The notes under the pieces are model-generated. The model was not told where the DNA came from, ran no database searches, and saw only the letters and a list, made by a program, of their open reading frames with translations. Below are positions 16,362 to 25,878 of a stretch of DNA of 64,000 nucleotides, piece after piece. The stretch is from Treponema sp. (GTDB taxonomy: Bacteria; Spirochaetota; Spirochaetia; Treponematales; Treponemataceae). Location: positions 62,001 to 126,000 of the forward strand of contig JAEELR010000225.1 in assembly GCA_016282835.1 (NCBI GenBank), given 5' to 3'. A program made the position numbers and the translations under genes. Within the stretch, counting starts at the first letter, position 1. Each line of letters starts with the position of its first letter.

Positions 16362-19300
16362 TTAAGGCATATGAATTATTTCGCGAGGTTTACTTCCGTT
16401 TGCTGGACCTACAATTCCTCTTTCTTCCATTTCTTCTACTAAACGGGCAGCTCTGTTGTAACCGATTTTCAGGCGGCGCTGAATGTAACTGGCACTTGCT
16501 TTTCCTGCCTGTACAACGATTTCAAGAGCTTTTTCGTATAAAGGGTCATCTCCATTTTCTGAGAATAAAGACATCTGGCTGCCGTCTTCATCATCTTCAT
16601 CATCAACGAAAATTTCATCATCAATGTATTCCGGCTCGCCCCATTCTTTAACGGCGGTAACAGCATTTTCTACTTCCTGGTCACTAATGAAAGCACCCTG
16701 AATTCGAACTGGGAAAGGATCTGTTGAACTTGCATAGAGCATATCGCCTTTTCCTAAAAGCTTGTCTGCTCCCACCTGGTCTATAATGATTCGGCTGTCC
16801 ATTTTTGAAGCAACCATAAATGCAATTCGGCTAGGAATGTTTGCTTTAATTAAACCGGTGATTACATCGATTGAAGGACGCTGTGTTGCGAGTACCAGGT
16901 GAATTCCAACTGCACGGCTCATAGCTGCTAAACGGGCAATTACGCTTTCGAGCTGCTTTCCTGTTGTTGCCATTAAGTCTGCATATTCATCAATTATGAT
17001 TATAAGGTAAGGCAATTTTTCTGTTGCAATATGATGTTCCTGAATTTTTTTGTTATAGCTTGAAATGTCCCTGCAGCCCATTCCGTCTAAAACTGCGTAG
17101 CGTCTTTCCATTTCACACAGACAATATTGAAGTGCCTGCATTGCTCTTTTTGGTTCAGTGATTACCGGTGTCAAAAGATGAGGGATTCCGTTGTAAAGTT
17201 TTAATTCAACGATTTTCGGGTCTATTAAAATCAGTTTTACTTCGCTTGGACTTCTCTTGTACAGAATGCTTAAGATCATGCTGTTAACACAAACTGATTT
17301 TCCTGCACCTGTAGAACCTGCAATAAGTAAGTGAGGAGTTTTTACTAAATCCATAATTTGATTTTCACCCTGAATGTCTTTTCCTAAAATTACAGGGACT
17401 GCCATTTTTTTCCATTCGCTTCTCTGCTGTTCAATACATTCCCTGAAAGAAACAATTGCTCTGTTCTGGTTTGGAACTTCAATACCGACAGCTCTTTTTC
17501 CAGGGATTGGAGCAACGATACGAACTGAACTTGCAGCAAGCCTTAAGGCAATGTTGTCCTGAAGCGCTACGATTTTACTAAGCTTAACGCCGGGAGCCGG
17601 GAGAATTTCAAACATTGTTACAACAGGACCTTTTCTGATTCCTGTAACTTCTGCTTCAATTTTAAATTCACTCAAAGTTTCTTTTAATGTATTTGCTGCA
17701 TTTTGTGTTTCTTCATCAATTATCCAGTAAGGATTTTCATCGTATGCAACAAGCAAGTCTGTAGGAATTTTATAAGGGCCTTTTCGTTTTGGTTTTTTAA
17801 CTTCTACAGGTTTTGTATTTCCATTTTCATCTGTAATAACTGCTCTGTTTTCAGGAAGTTCACTTGTCTGCTGCAGTGGATCAAATTCATCATTTTCCAG
17901 AACATCAGATTCTGCATCAGCGTCCATGCGTGAAAATAAAGCGCTTAGGGGTGAGTTATAATCCTGCGAGTGTAATTCAATTGTTTTATTTGTGCTGTCA
18001 GTTTTTTCTTCAGCATTATCAGCAAGGTCATTTTCATCATCAGTAATTTCGCTTTCATCAAAGGAATCAGGAACTTCATCGCTTTCATTTGTTTCGTTTT
18101 CCTGTGTTTCTGAAATGATAATGTCGCTTTCATCATTTAAATTTATTTCATCATCATCAAATTCAGCTGAGCCGATTTCTTCAGACTCCGGATAATCTTC
18201 TACATCTTTTTCATCTGTTACTTCATCTGCTGCAATTATTTCGTCCGGTAAATCATTTGTAAGGGAATTAAAATCCATTTCTTCTAACGAAATATCTTCG
18301 TTGTTTTCTGCAATTTTTTCTGAATCAGTTTCTTCTTCATCGCTTTCAAAATTTATTTCCGGAGTAAAATCTTCTTCAGTGTTTTCTTCATCGAATTGAA
18401 TTTCGTATTCTAATTTTTCCTGGTTTTCAATTTTTGTATTTTCATCGAAGCCAATTGAATCGCGTTCGAAATTGTCTATTACATCATCAGGATTTTCTTC
18501 TGCATATTGTTCAGTGATTTCAGAAGGAGTTTCTGTTGAAGTGGCAGGAATTTCAGCTTCGGTATTCTGAGGTGCTTCTGCCGGAGTTTCTGCCTGAGCG
18601 TCTTGTGTTGCCCGGGACTCTTCTTTAGCTTTGTTTGCTGCAATCTGAGACACAACTGCTGCTGTTACGATTGGAGCTGCAACGGCTGCAACTTTTTTTG
18701 CTGTTTCAATTATATTTTCCTGCGAGTCATTTTTCTCTTCTGTTTCAGTTTGAGTAGAAACCTGAGACTGGGTGATTTCTTCAGTCTGTTGTGCAGATTC
18801 ATTTGCTGCAGTTGTTTCCTGTGGATTTAAATCAACTTCCTGTTCGGGAATGTATGAATTGTCTAAGTCACTTAAATCTTCATTGTATAAATTTTTTGTG
18901 CCGGAATTCTTCTTTCTTCCTTCATTGTCCAGCGACCAGATTGAGTCATCAACTTTTGCAGGTTCAGGAGCTGTTTCATAATCGTCTTCGGTATAATCTT
19001 CTTCTGTCTCTTCTTCCAGTTCTTCAATTTCTTCGTAATCGTCTCGCTCGAAATTTTCTGATTTATGTAATTCCCTATACTTTTTTTCAGCGATTTTTCC
19101 GGCAATAATTAAGCCTAAAAGATATTCAGTTGAAATCAAAAGCAAAGTTAAAACGATAAGAATTGAAAGCTTTGAATAAACTAAGGCACTTGTATCCTGG
19201 GTTAAAATTTTTCTTGAAGTATGTTCTGCAATTACTAAAGTAAAAAATGCTGCAATGCTTGTTATAAGAATTGAAGCTTTTTGAGGGGTAAAGTTTTCTA

Positions 19301-19517
19301 CGAAACAGAAAGTAGCTGCAATAAATAAATATAACGGGATTAAGACAGAGCAGAATCCGTAGGTTGCTTTAAGCATTGAGCCAAATATATAAAATAAACT
19401 TCCTGAATTTGTTCCGTAATCAAATACGACGCTTAAAAGTGAAATAGAAAAAAATGCTGCCAGTGCAAATAATAAAATTCCTAAAAAGATTGAGGAACCT
19501 TTTTCCTTTTTAACCAT
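16362..19517 (-). CDS. ftsK: DNA translocase FtsK
   Basis: The 1051-residue membrane-bound motor pumps chromosomal DNA through the division septum and helps dimer resolution. Four N-terminal membrane segments (about residues 8-150) are followed by a very long acidic linker rich in Glu, Asp, Ser, Thr and Asn (about 160-590). The motor domain then has Walker A AGSTGAGKSVC and Walker B LIIIIDEYADLM. The C-terminal winged-helix gamma domain (RRLKIGYNRAARLVEEMEERG) reads polar DNA motifs. I chose the ATG at 19517, which has GGAAGGGG 5 nt upstream, over the TTG at 19532. The linker is much longer than in SpoIIIE but comparable in concept to enterobacterial FtsK. Confidence 0.95.
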   Translation of the reverse strand: MVKKEKGSSIFLGILLFALAAFFSISLLSVVFDYGTNSGSLFYIFGSMLKATYGFCSVLIPLYLFIAATFCFVENFTPQKASILITSIAAFFTLVIAEHTSRKILTQDTSALVYSKLSILIVLTLLLISTEYLLGLIIAGKIAEKKYRELHKSENFERDDYEEIEELEEETEEDYTEDDYETAPEPAKVDDSIWSLDNEGRKKNSGTKNLYNEDLSDLDNSYIPEQEVDLNPQETTAANESAQQTEEITQSQVSTQTETEEKNDSQENIIETAKKVAAVAAPIVTAAVVSQIAANKAKEESRATQDAQAETPAEAPQNTEAEIPATSTETPSEITEQYAEENPDDVIDNFERDSIGFDENTKIENQEKLEYEIQFDEENTEEDFTPEINFESDEEETDSEKIAENNEDISLEEMDFNSLTNDLPDEIIAADEVTDEKDVEDYPESEEIGSAEFDDDEINLNDESDIIISETQENETNESDEVPDSFDESEITDDENDLADNAEEKTDSTNKTIELHSQDYNSPLSALFSRMDADAESDVLENDEFDPLQQTSELPENRAVITDENGNTKPVEVKKPKRKGPYKIPTDLLVAYDENPYWIIDEETQNAANTLKETLSEFKIEAEVTGIRKGPVVTMFEILPAPGVKLSKIVALQDNIALRLAASSVRIVAPIPGKRAVGIEVPNQNRAIVSFRECIEQQRSEWKKMAVPVILGKDIQGENQIMDLVKTPHLLIAGSTGAGKSVCVNSMILSILYKRSPSEVKLILIDPKIVELKLYNGIPHLLTPVITEPKRAMQALQYCLCEMERRYAVLDGMGCRDISSYNKKIQEHHIATEKLPYLIIIIDEYADLMATTGKQLESVIARLAAMSRAVGIHLVLATQRPSIDVITGLIKANIPSRIAFMVASKMDSRIIIDQVGADKLLGKGDMLYASSTDPFPVRIQGAFISDQEVENAVTAVKEWGEPEYIDDEIFVDDEDDEDGSQMSLFSENGDDPLYEKALEIVVQAGKASASYIQRRLKIGYNRAARLVEEMEERGIVGPANGSKPREIIHMP

Positions 19518-19614
19518 ATTTTCCCCTTCCAAAATTTTTAAAATAAAGGTTACTCTATGATTATCGGTTTTTTATTTTTTAATTTTAGTATTTTCTACAG
19601 GAGTGAACAGTGAG

Positions 19615-20487
19615 TTACAAAAGAAACTTCTTAATTCTTTCCAGATACTTTTCAGCGGTTTTTTTGCCTTCATTGTAAGTCTCAATGATTTTACCGGCGT
19701 CTTTTTCTGTTCGGCCGGCGCTTAGGGAAGCTTCTGGCCTTATGATTAAAACACTTCCTTCTTTTTCTTTTTGTTCCAGGTTCCTTAAAGTCTGATTGTA
19801 AACATTATGTCTTTCACCCATTGTTTTTAAAAGCGACGGATTTTTTCTGAAAAACAATTTCATTAAGGGCAGGAGTGAGTTTTTCTTTTTAGCATAGTCT
19901 TTGGGCTGCGTCAGAATCACTATATTTTTTTCGTAGCCTAAAGCTCTGAATGCTTCTTCCGGGATTGAATCTGAAATACCGCCGTCAAGCATCTGATATA
20001 GTTTGCCGTTATCATCTTCGCATAGAACAGGCTTAGAAACTAAAGGCATGGAAGCAGACGCCTGGAGCCAGTTCATATTTTTTTCTCTAAGCGAAGTTAA
20101 TTTTTTTACAAAAGGCTTTCCGTCTTCTACATTTGTGCAGACAACATAATATTCAATTGATGAAGCTTCAAACGTTTCGTTATCGAAAACATCTATTTCT
20201 TCCGGCAGCGTGTGATAGCAGAATTCTGCATTAAATAAATCACCAGTTGTTATGAGGGATTTCAGGCTCATATAGCGCTTGTCGCTGCAGTATTTTGATG
20301 TATAGCGGACAGAGCGGCCCTTTTGCCTGGAAATATAATTTACCGCGTGGATTGCACCGGCAGAAACACCGATTACTCCGTCAACGAAAATGTTATTCTC
20401 TAAAAGCACATCTAAAACACCGGCAGTAAAAATTCCTCTGTGACCGCCGCCTTCTAAAACTAATCCGCATTTCTTTTTTGAGTTCAT
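19615..20487 (-). CDS. Patatin-like phospholipase
   Basis: The 290-residue enzyme is a predicted lipid acyl hydrolase. The family motifs are all present: oxyanion hole GGGHRG (about residues 13-18), nucleophile GVSAG (Ser of GXSXG), and the dyad Asp in LDGGISDSIP. This is the RssA/YjjU-like bacterial patatin type. I chose the ATG at 20487, preceded by AAGGTGG, because the longer frame adds 32 residues with no homology-like character. No signal peptide is visible, so it is probably cytosolic or peripheral. It is divergent from the esterase gene at 20582. Confidence 0.9.
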   Translation of the reverse strand: MNSKKKCGLVLEGGGHRGIFTAGVLDVLLENNIFVDGVIGVSAGAIHAVNYISRQKGRSVRYTSKYCSDKRYMSLKSLITTGDLFNAEFCYHTLPEEIDVFDNETFEASSIEYYVVCTNVEDGKPFVKKLTSLREKNMNWLQASASMPLVSKPVLCEDDNGKLYQMLDGGISDSIPEEAFRALGYEKNIVILTQPKDYAKKKNSLLPLMKLFFRKNPSLLKTMGERHNVYNQTLRNLEQKEKEGSVLIIRPEASLSAGRTEKDAGKIIETYNEGKKTAEKYLERIKKFLL

Positions 20488-20546
20488 AGTCCACCTTTTT
20501 CTATAGGTTATACAATTATACAAATAATGTAAACTTGTAAAACAGG

Positions 20547-20575
20547 TTGTTTGAACTAAAATAAAATGGTTTAAT
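20547..20575 (+). promoter_or_regulatory. Promoter for the esterase gene, predicted leaderless
   Basis: TTGTTT (20547-20552), 17 nt, TTTAAT (20570-20575), then 6 nt to the ATG at 20582. There is no ribosome binding site between the -10 box and the start codon. Confidence 0.5.
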
Positions 20576-20581
20576 AAAAGC

Positions 20582-21847
20582 ATGAAAGTTTCTATAAAAA
20601 AAATAATCGGTCTGTCTGTTTTTATTCTGGTATTTTTCTCACTTGCTGCATTACAGCTTTTTATAATTGATTCAGTTCCTGCCGGCTGGGTTTCATTTTT
20701 TCTATTGCTTGCAGGCTTTATCTGGTTTTCGTTTTCAAAGTACTGGGAAATGTTTACGGAAGGTTCTTTCTCTTTTCTAAAAAAATTATTTTTCCTTGCA
20801 GTCTGTGCCGTTGCTTTACAGGTAAATTGTGTGCTGTCTAAACCTCAAAGAGAAGTATCTTATCTGGGTACTCTTTACAGGGAAGCCTTTCGTGAAATGA
20901 GGAATTTTGATTTTATGAAAGGCGACAAAATGCTTGAAGCTGGAGCTGCAAATGCTAAAACAGAATCAAAATGGAAGGCACCAAAGGGATATACTTATTC
21001 AAAAATAAACTGTGGTGTTCCGCTTGAACTGCTGGAAAAAGATTCACAAAATTCAGGCGAAAAATCCCGTGAAAAAGAAAAGCTCATTTTTATAATTCAT
21101 GGAGGCGCTTATGTAATCGGCTTAAACGATTATTACAGAGATGAAGCGCTGAAATTTTCAAAGCTTGCAAACGGGGCTTCTGCAATAAATATTGATTACA
21201 GGGTTGCTCCCGAATATGTTTATCCTGCAGCTCTCGAAGACGCTTTAGCTGCCTGGGACTGGATTTTAAAATCAGGCTGGAAAGAAGAAAATATAACTGT
21301 TGTCGGCGATAGTGCAGGCGGTAACCTGTTGATTTCCATGTGTTTGATTTTACGCAATCAGGGTAAAAAAATGCCTGGTAAAATTATATGTATGTCGCCG
21401 TGGCTTGATTTAACTGGAAGCGGGGAATCATATAAAACTAATCTGTATAAGGATGTGATGTTTGGAATCGGCAAGCATTCAGTTAAGGAAGAAGGAAAAA
21501 ATATTCCGGCACAAAACAAAACAGAGGAAGGCGAAACATTGGAAGGCGGAGAAAATAAAAAGCCTATGGTTGCCTGGTATGCAGATGATAATGATTTGTA
21601 TGATGAATATTTGTCTCCGGTATTTGCACAGTTTTACGGCTTTCCAAAAATGCTTGTGCAGGTAGGAACCTGGGAACTTTTGCAGAGTGACAGCAGGACT
21701 TTATATGAAAAGGCAAAAGCTAGTGGCGTTGATGTAACGCTCCAGGAATACGAGGGAATGTTCCATGTGTTCCAGCTTACTCTTGAAATAATTCCGGAAG
21801 TAAAAAATGCCTGGAAAGAAATACAGAAATTTGTTCTGGAAGGATAA
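20582..21847 (+). CDS. Membrane-anchored alpha/beta hydrolase (HSL-type esterase)
   Basis: The 421-residue protein has two or three N-terminal membrane segments (about residues 7-85) and then an alpha/beta hydrolase domain. The hormone-sensitive-lipase family motifs are visible: HGGAY for the oxyanion hole (about 172), GDSAGGN with the nucleophilic Ser (about 244), and EGMFHVFQL with the catalytic His near the end. A hydrophilic insertion of about 40 residues rich in Lys, Glu and Gly (about 298-335) interrupts the region between the nucleophile and the acidic residue. Carboxylester hydrolysis is expected; the natural substrate is unknown. The start is set by the promoter placed 6 nt upstream. 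Confidence 0.85.
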   Translation: MKVSIKKIIGLSVFILVFFSLAALQLFIIDSVPAGWVSFFLLLAGFIWFSFSKYWEMFTEGSFSFLKKLFFLAVCAVALQVNCVLSKPQREVSYLGTLYREAFREMRNFDFMKGDKMLEAGAANAKTESKWKAPKGYTYSKINCGVPLELLEKDSQNSGEKSREKEKLIFIIHGGAYVIGLNDYYRDEALKFSKLANGASAINIDYRVAPEYVYPAALEDALAAWDWILKSGWKEENITVVGDSAGGNLLISMCLILRNQGKKMPGKIICMSPWLDLTGSGESYKTNLYKDVMFGIGKHSVKEEGKNIPAQNKTEEGETLEGGENKKPMVAWYADDNDLYDEYLSPVFAQFYGFPKMLVQVGTWELLQSDSRTLYEKAKASGVDVTLQEYEGMFHVFQLTLEIIPEVKNAWKEIQKFVLEG

Positions 21848-21864
21848 AAGTCATTCACCACTCT

Positions 21865-21979
21865 GTCATTCTGAATACTTCGACAGGCTCAGTACATCGC
21901 TCGTTTCGGAATCTGTACGTGCAGAGACTGACAGATGCTGAAGCAAGCTCGAAATAACGAGCTGCAAATTCAGCATGAC
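21865..21979. repeat. Family B dispersed repeat, long copy
   Basis: The element begins GTCATTCTGAATACTTCGAC and ends AATTCAGCATGAC, so its ends are inverted copies of each other. Its core, GATGCTGAAGCAAGCTCG followed by its complement, is shared with 8799-8831. A remnant of family A (CTCAACCACC) follows at about 22009. Together these fill the gap between the esterase and the sugar operon. Confidence 0.85.
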
Positions 21980-22073
21980 AAAAATATCTGCATAACATAT
22001 TTCCCTGTCTCAACCACCAAATTTTCACTTAAAATTCGCTGAAAAAAAATCCTAAAATTATCTTGAAAAAAAT

Positions 22074-22102
22074 TTGACAAATCAGAAAAACGCATTTATC
22101 AT
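22074..22102 (+). promoter_or_regulatory. Strong promoter for the sugar transport operon
   Basis: A perfect -35 TTGACA (22074-22079), 17 nt, and -10 TATCAT (22097-22102). The leader is about 30 nt and ends in GAGGAGG before the start codon, which predicts high expression of the binding protein. Confidence 0.75.
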
Positions 22103-22140
22103 TTTAATAATTAAAGATAAATTTCAGAGGAGGAAATTTA

Positions 22141-23460
22141 ATGAAAAAATTACTTTCAGCTGTATTTGCTGCAACAATTCTGGCAGGTTCAGTCTTTGCT
22201 TTAGGTGGCAAGGATGACAAACCTATCGTTCTTACTGTTTTGGATTATCAGGATGCAACCGCTCCTAACACATTTGACGACAATAAGATTATTTGGGAAG
22301 CATTTGAAAAAGCACATCCTGAGATTAAAATCGAACGCGAAGTTCTTTTTAATGAACCATATCATCAGAAAGCTGCTGCTTATGCTGCAAGCGGAAAGCT
22401 TCCAGATGTAATCTATATGTTCCCTGCAGGACGTTCATCTCCGATTCATATGAAACATCTTACAAAGGATTTAACTCCATTCTTAAAGAAAGATGGAATT
22501 TATGATGATTATAACCCTGCATGTTTAGATCCAAAATCACAGGCTTCAGGTTATGTTGCTGAATTCCCTATGGGACTTACAGTTTCTCATATGATGTATG
22601 TAAATACAGATGTGTTGAAAGCATGTGGACTTGAAATTCCAAAAACATATGAAGAATTGAAAGCTCAGGTTCCAGTTCTTAAAGCTAAGGGCTATGAAAC
22701 AGTTATCATGGCAAATATGGACGACTGGGTTATGCAGTCATGCTTGTTCTCTACAGTTGTAGGTCGTTTTGGCGGAACAGAATGGACTAGTGCAGTAAAA
22801 AAGGGAAAGGCTAAATTTACAGATGGATTCTTCTTGGATTCTGTAAAATTCATCAAAACACTTTATGATGATGGTGTAATTTCTGCAAAAACTTTAAGCA
22901 CACCTTACGGAGATGTTCCTGGACAGTTCGCTGCTAAAAAAGGTGCATATCTTATCGACGGTGACTGGAGAGTTGGTGCATTCATTACAGACCAGTCTAC
23001 AGGAAAAGCATTAATTTCTGTAAAAGATCAGAAAGAAAAAGTTGAACTTATTAATTTCCCAGCAATCCCTGGTGAAAAATTCCATAATTCAAACTCAGGT
23101 ACTTTAGGTGTAGGTTATGGTATGAACGCTAAAATCAAGAAGGGTTCAAAGAAAGAAGCTGCAGCTTGGGAACTTATCAAATGGTTACAGAGCCCTGTTG
23201 TACAGCAGAGAAGACTTGATACAGGAAACTCATTCCCTTCATTGGTTAGAGGAGTTTCATACGATGGTCTTGAACCACTTGCTGCAAAACGTGCTGAATT
23301 CTACAGCAAAACAGCTGTAACAACACCAATATTTGACAGTGACTTTAATGCAGATGTAGCAAGCGTATTGAACCGCGATTTACAGGCATTAGGCTTGGGT
23401 AAAATTACTCCAGAAGATGTTTGTAAGAATGTTCAGGCTGCTTACGAAGCATCTAAATAA
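22141..23460 (+). CDS. Extracellular sugar-binding protein of an ABC importer
   Basis: The 439-residue protein has a type I signal peptide (MKKLLSAVFAATILAGSVFA) without a lipobox cysteine, so it should be a soluble periplasmic protein. It belongs to the family 1 solute-binding proteins, like MalE. The ITFEKAHPEI-like first lobe (FEKAHPEIKIEREV), the YAASGKLPDVIYM segment and the C-terminal AAAWELIKWLQSP helix are typical. It captures a sugar or oligosaccharide for the two permeases that follow. A GAGGAGG ribosome binding site supports the start. Substrate cannot be told from the sequence; chito-oligosaccharides are one possibility, given the chitinases elsewhere in the window. Confidence 0.92.
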   Translation: MKKLLSAVFAATILAGSVFALGGKDDKPIVLTVLDYQDATAPNTFDDNKIIWEAFEKAHPEIKIEREVLFNEPYHQKAAAYAASGKLPDVIYMFPAGRSSPIHMKHLTKDLTPFLKKDGIYDDYNPACLDPKSQASGYVAEFPMGLTVSHMMYVNTDVLKACGLEIPKTYEELKAQVPVLKAKGYETVIMANMDDWVMQSCLFSTVVGRFGGTEWTSAVKKGKAKFTDGFFLDSVKFIKTLYDDGVISAKTLSTPYGDVPGQFAAKKGAYLIDGDWRVGAFITDQSTGKALISVKDQKEKVELINFPAIPGEKFHNSNSGTLGVGYGMNAKIKKGSKKEAAAWELIKWLQSPVVQQRRLDTGNSFPSLVRGVSYDGLEPLAAKRAEFYSKTAVTTPIFDSDFNADVASVLNRDLQALGLGKITPEDVCKNVQAAYEASK

Positions 23461-23488
23461 GCTGCATAGTTAAAGCTATGTGAATTCG

Positions 23489-23533
23489 CTGTTAATCCGG
23501 CTGAATAAAGTTAGGGTTTAGCCGGGTTAGCAG
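23489..23533 (+). terminator. Intra-operon stem-loop after the binding-protein gene
   Basis: CTGTTAATCCGGCT (23489-23502) pairs with AGCCGGGTTAGCAG (23520-23533) over 14 positions, with two G-U pairs. There is no immediate T run, so it is more likely an mRNA-stabilising or attenuating structure than a full terminator. A second inverted repeat, TGTTAAGA/TCTTAACA, follows at 23546-23587 with a T tract inside. Confidence 0.65.
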
Positions 23534-23682
23534 TATGAGTTTGTTTGTTAAGAATCAGTTTCTTTTTTTTTAAGGACAGTCTTAACACAATATTAAAATC
23601 TTAAATTTAAAAAAATTTAGAGAGTTTTTTGAATCAAGAATTTTTGATGAGATAAACTAAAATAAAATTTGAGGTTTGTTTT

Positions 23683-25014
23683 ATGGAAAAAAAATGTCTT
23701 ATCGCGGCATCAAAAGTTGTTTTGATTTTAGGCATAATCGGAATGTTCATTCCTTTTTTTGACGAGTCAAATATTTTTGAAGCCATCGGTTATTTTTTTA
23801 GTGTAAAATCATTCAGATATATTTTTACAGGTATAAACTGTCTTTTACTTGTAATTACATATTTAGTGAATTTGATTTATTCGATTATAGTTTTATCGTC
23901 TACATTTTCATCTAAAAAGCTTAACGAAGAATATTACAAAGGATGTATAAGACTTGATGTACTGCTTCTTGCTTTAGGTTATGTTTTTGTTATTTGCGCT
24001 GCAATTCTTGCGACACACTTAGGTGAAGAAGAAGTAAAAATTGCTTTCGGCTTAAAGCTTGTAATAATTGCACAAGTTATTAGTACCATCCTTTATTTAT
24101 ATACATCACTTTATAAAGAGGAAATTTCAACTGCAAGGGAAGAAAGAAAAGCATATTGGTTCTTGAGTTTACCTGCTATTCTCTTCTACTTTGCAGTTAT
24201 GACTTTCCCTTCAATCTTTTCTGTTTTCTTAAGTTTTACAAATTATGATGGCGGCAATCTTTTTGAAAAGGGTGCTTTAGGCTTTGTAGGTTTTAAGAAC
24301 TACATTAAAGTATTTAAGGACCAGTATTTTTATCTTTCTTTGAAAAACAACTTATGGATAGTTTTTGTTTCAGTATTCGGACAGCTTCCATTGGGATTTT
24401 TCCTTGCATACATTATTTCACGCGGACTTATTAAGGGAAAAGATTTTTTCCAGACAATGATTTATCTTCCTTGTGTAATTTCAACTGTTGTAATTGGTGT
24501 TTTGTTCCAGTCCTTCTTTAGTCCAAATGGAGCCTGGACAGAAATTATTTCCATATTCAACCGCTCTTATGAATGGCATACTCCAGAACACCCGATTATA
24601 CCGGTTCTCTTTGTAATTCTGTGGATGTATACGGGAACCTATTTGATTATCTTCCTGTCGAACCTGCAGAAAATTGACCCTGAAATTATTGAAGCTGCAA
24701 CAATTGACGGTGCAACAGAATGGCAGAGTTTGTGGCACATTATTTTCCCACAGCTTTCTGGAGTTTTTGTTATAAGTGCAATCCTGGCAATTTCCGGTTC
24801 ATTAAAATCATTTGACTTGATTTACGTTATGACGGGTGGTGGTCCTGCTAAACAAACTTATGTATTGTCACTGTACATGTTTGATAAAGCATTCAAGGGA
24901 GCCGCAGATTATCCTATGGCAAATACTATTTCTACAATCATGGTTATTATCAGTTTGATTTTAATCGTAATTGTAAAATCTCTTGAAAAGAAATTTGGTG
25001 CAAAGGAGGAATAG
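23683..25014 (+). CDS. Sugar ABC transporter permease (MalF-like)
   Basis: The 443-residue permease has an extra N-terminal block of about four membrane segments (residues 1-140), as in MalF, and then the standard six-helix permease domain. The coupling loop that contacts the ATPase is visible as EAATIDGATEWQSLWHIIFPQLSG, and the SLSFTNYDG-type entry segment (LSFTNYDGGN) is present. GAGG precedes the ATG. A separate weak promoter (TTGAAT, 18 nt, TAAACT) lies in the 222-nt gap after the binding-protein gene. It works with the permease at 25018 and needs an ATPase from elsewhere. Confidence 0.92.
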   Translation: MEKKCLIAASKVVLILGIIGMFIPFFDESNIFEAIGYFFSVKSFRYIFTGINCLLLVITYLVNLIYSIIVLSSTFSSKKLNEEYYKGCIRLDVLLLALGYVFVICAAILATHLGEEEVKIAFGLKLVIIAQVISTILYLYTSLYKEEISTAREERKAYWFLSLPAILFYFAVMTFPSIFSVFLSFTNYDGGNLFEKGALGFVGFKNYIKVFKDQYFYLSLKNNLWIVFVSVFGQLPLGFFLAYIISRGLIKGKDFFQTMIYLPCVISTVVIGVLFQSFFSPNGAWTEIISIFNRSYEWHTPEHPIIPVLFVILWMYTGTYLIIFLSNLQKIDPEIIEAATIDGATEWQSLWHIIFPQLSGVFVISAILAISGSLKSFDLIYVMTGGGPAKQTYVLSLYMFDKAFKGAADYPMANTISTIMVIISLILIVIVKSLEKKFGAKEE

Positions 25015-25017
25015 TAT

Positions 25018-25869
25018 ATGAACGTATTTGAAAAGAAAGGTGCCGGTCATCACATTAAAAATATTTTTATATATGCAATATTAATATTTTTTACATTTAT
25101 GGCTCTATATCCTTTGTTCTGGCTTTTTATTTCATCATTTAAAACCACACAGGAATATCAGTTAACAAGTAAACTCGCTTTTCCTCAGCAGTGGTGGCCA
25201 AAAAACTATTCTGATGCATGGGTTCGCGGTGATTTTACTACCTTGTTCTTTAACAGCATTGTTTATACAGCTGTTTCAACCTTTGCAATTTTGATTTGTT
25301 CTGTTGCAGCGGGCTTTGCATTTGCTAAACTTAAATCTAAAGCAACAAATTTCTTCTATAAATCATTTGTTATAGGAATTTTGATTACCCTTCAGTGTAT
25401 TATGATTCCGTTGTTCTTTATGGCAAACTGGACGGGCCTTTACGATACGCGCTTAGGTGTAATTATCTGTTACATAGGTATTGGAATGCCGATGGGTGTT
25501 TATCTTGCGACTGAGTACATTAAGAGTATTCCTGATTCATTGATTGAGTCTGCGCGAATTGACGGTGCTCCATTCATGAAGATTTTCACAGACATCATTT
25601 TCCCAATGGCAAAACCTGTAGGCGTTACTCTGGCAATTATTACAATCACCGGTACCTGGAATGAATTCATGCTCGTTAACATTTTAGCTTCAAGTGAAAA
25701 GATTAAATCACTTCCTGTCGGAGTACAAAAGTTCTCCGGTGCCTTAGCTTCTGACTTCGGAAAACAATATGCAGCTTTGATGATTAGTATAATTCCAATT
25801 ATTATCTTCTATTTAATCTTCAGAAAGCAAATAACAAAAGGAGTTGCGGCAGGTGCTGTTAAAGGCTAA
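25018..25869 (+). CDS. Sugar ABC transporter permease (MalG-like)
   Basis: The 283-residue permease has six membrane segments and the family coupling loop ESARIDGAPFMKIFTDIIFPM. The N-terminal FWLFISSFKTTQEY segment is also typical of MalG/LacG proteins. It starts 3 nt after the MalF-like gene, with AAGGAGG in the preceding coding sequence. No ATP-binding gene follows. Many bacteria share one MsmK/UgpC-type ATPase among several sugar transporters, and this system probably does so. Confidence 0.92.
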   Translation: MNVFEKKGAGHHIKNIFIYAILIFFTFMALYPLFWLFISSFKTTQEYQLTSKLAFPQQWWPKNYSDAWVRGDFTTLFFNSIVYTAVSTFAILICSVAAGFAFAKLKSKATNFFYKSFVIGILITLQCIMIPLFFMANWTGLYDTRLGVIICYIGIGMPMGVYLATEYIKSIPDSLIESARIDGAPFMKIFTDIIFPMAKPVGVTLAIITITGTWNEFMLVNILASSEKIKSLPVGVQKFSGALASDFGKQYAALMISIIPIIIFYLIFRKQITKGVAAGAVKG

Positions 25870-25878
25870 TATTCTAAT

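Noticed and set aside
17703-18195. Several overlapping plus-strand frames opposite ftsK
   Set aside because: They arise from the repetitive acidic-linker codons of ftsK on the minus strand and encode low-complexity Ser/Phe-rich sequence.
23461-23682. Strong terminator separating the binding-protein gene from the permeases
   Set aside because: The stem has no directly adjacent T run, and the genes are functionally linked. A stabilising or attenuating role fits better.
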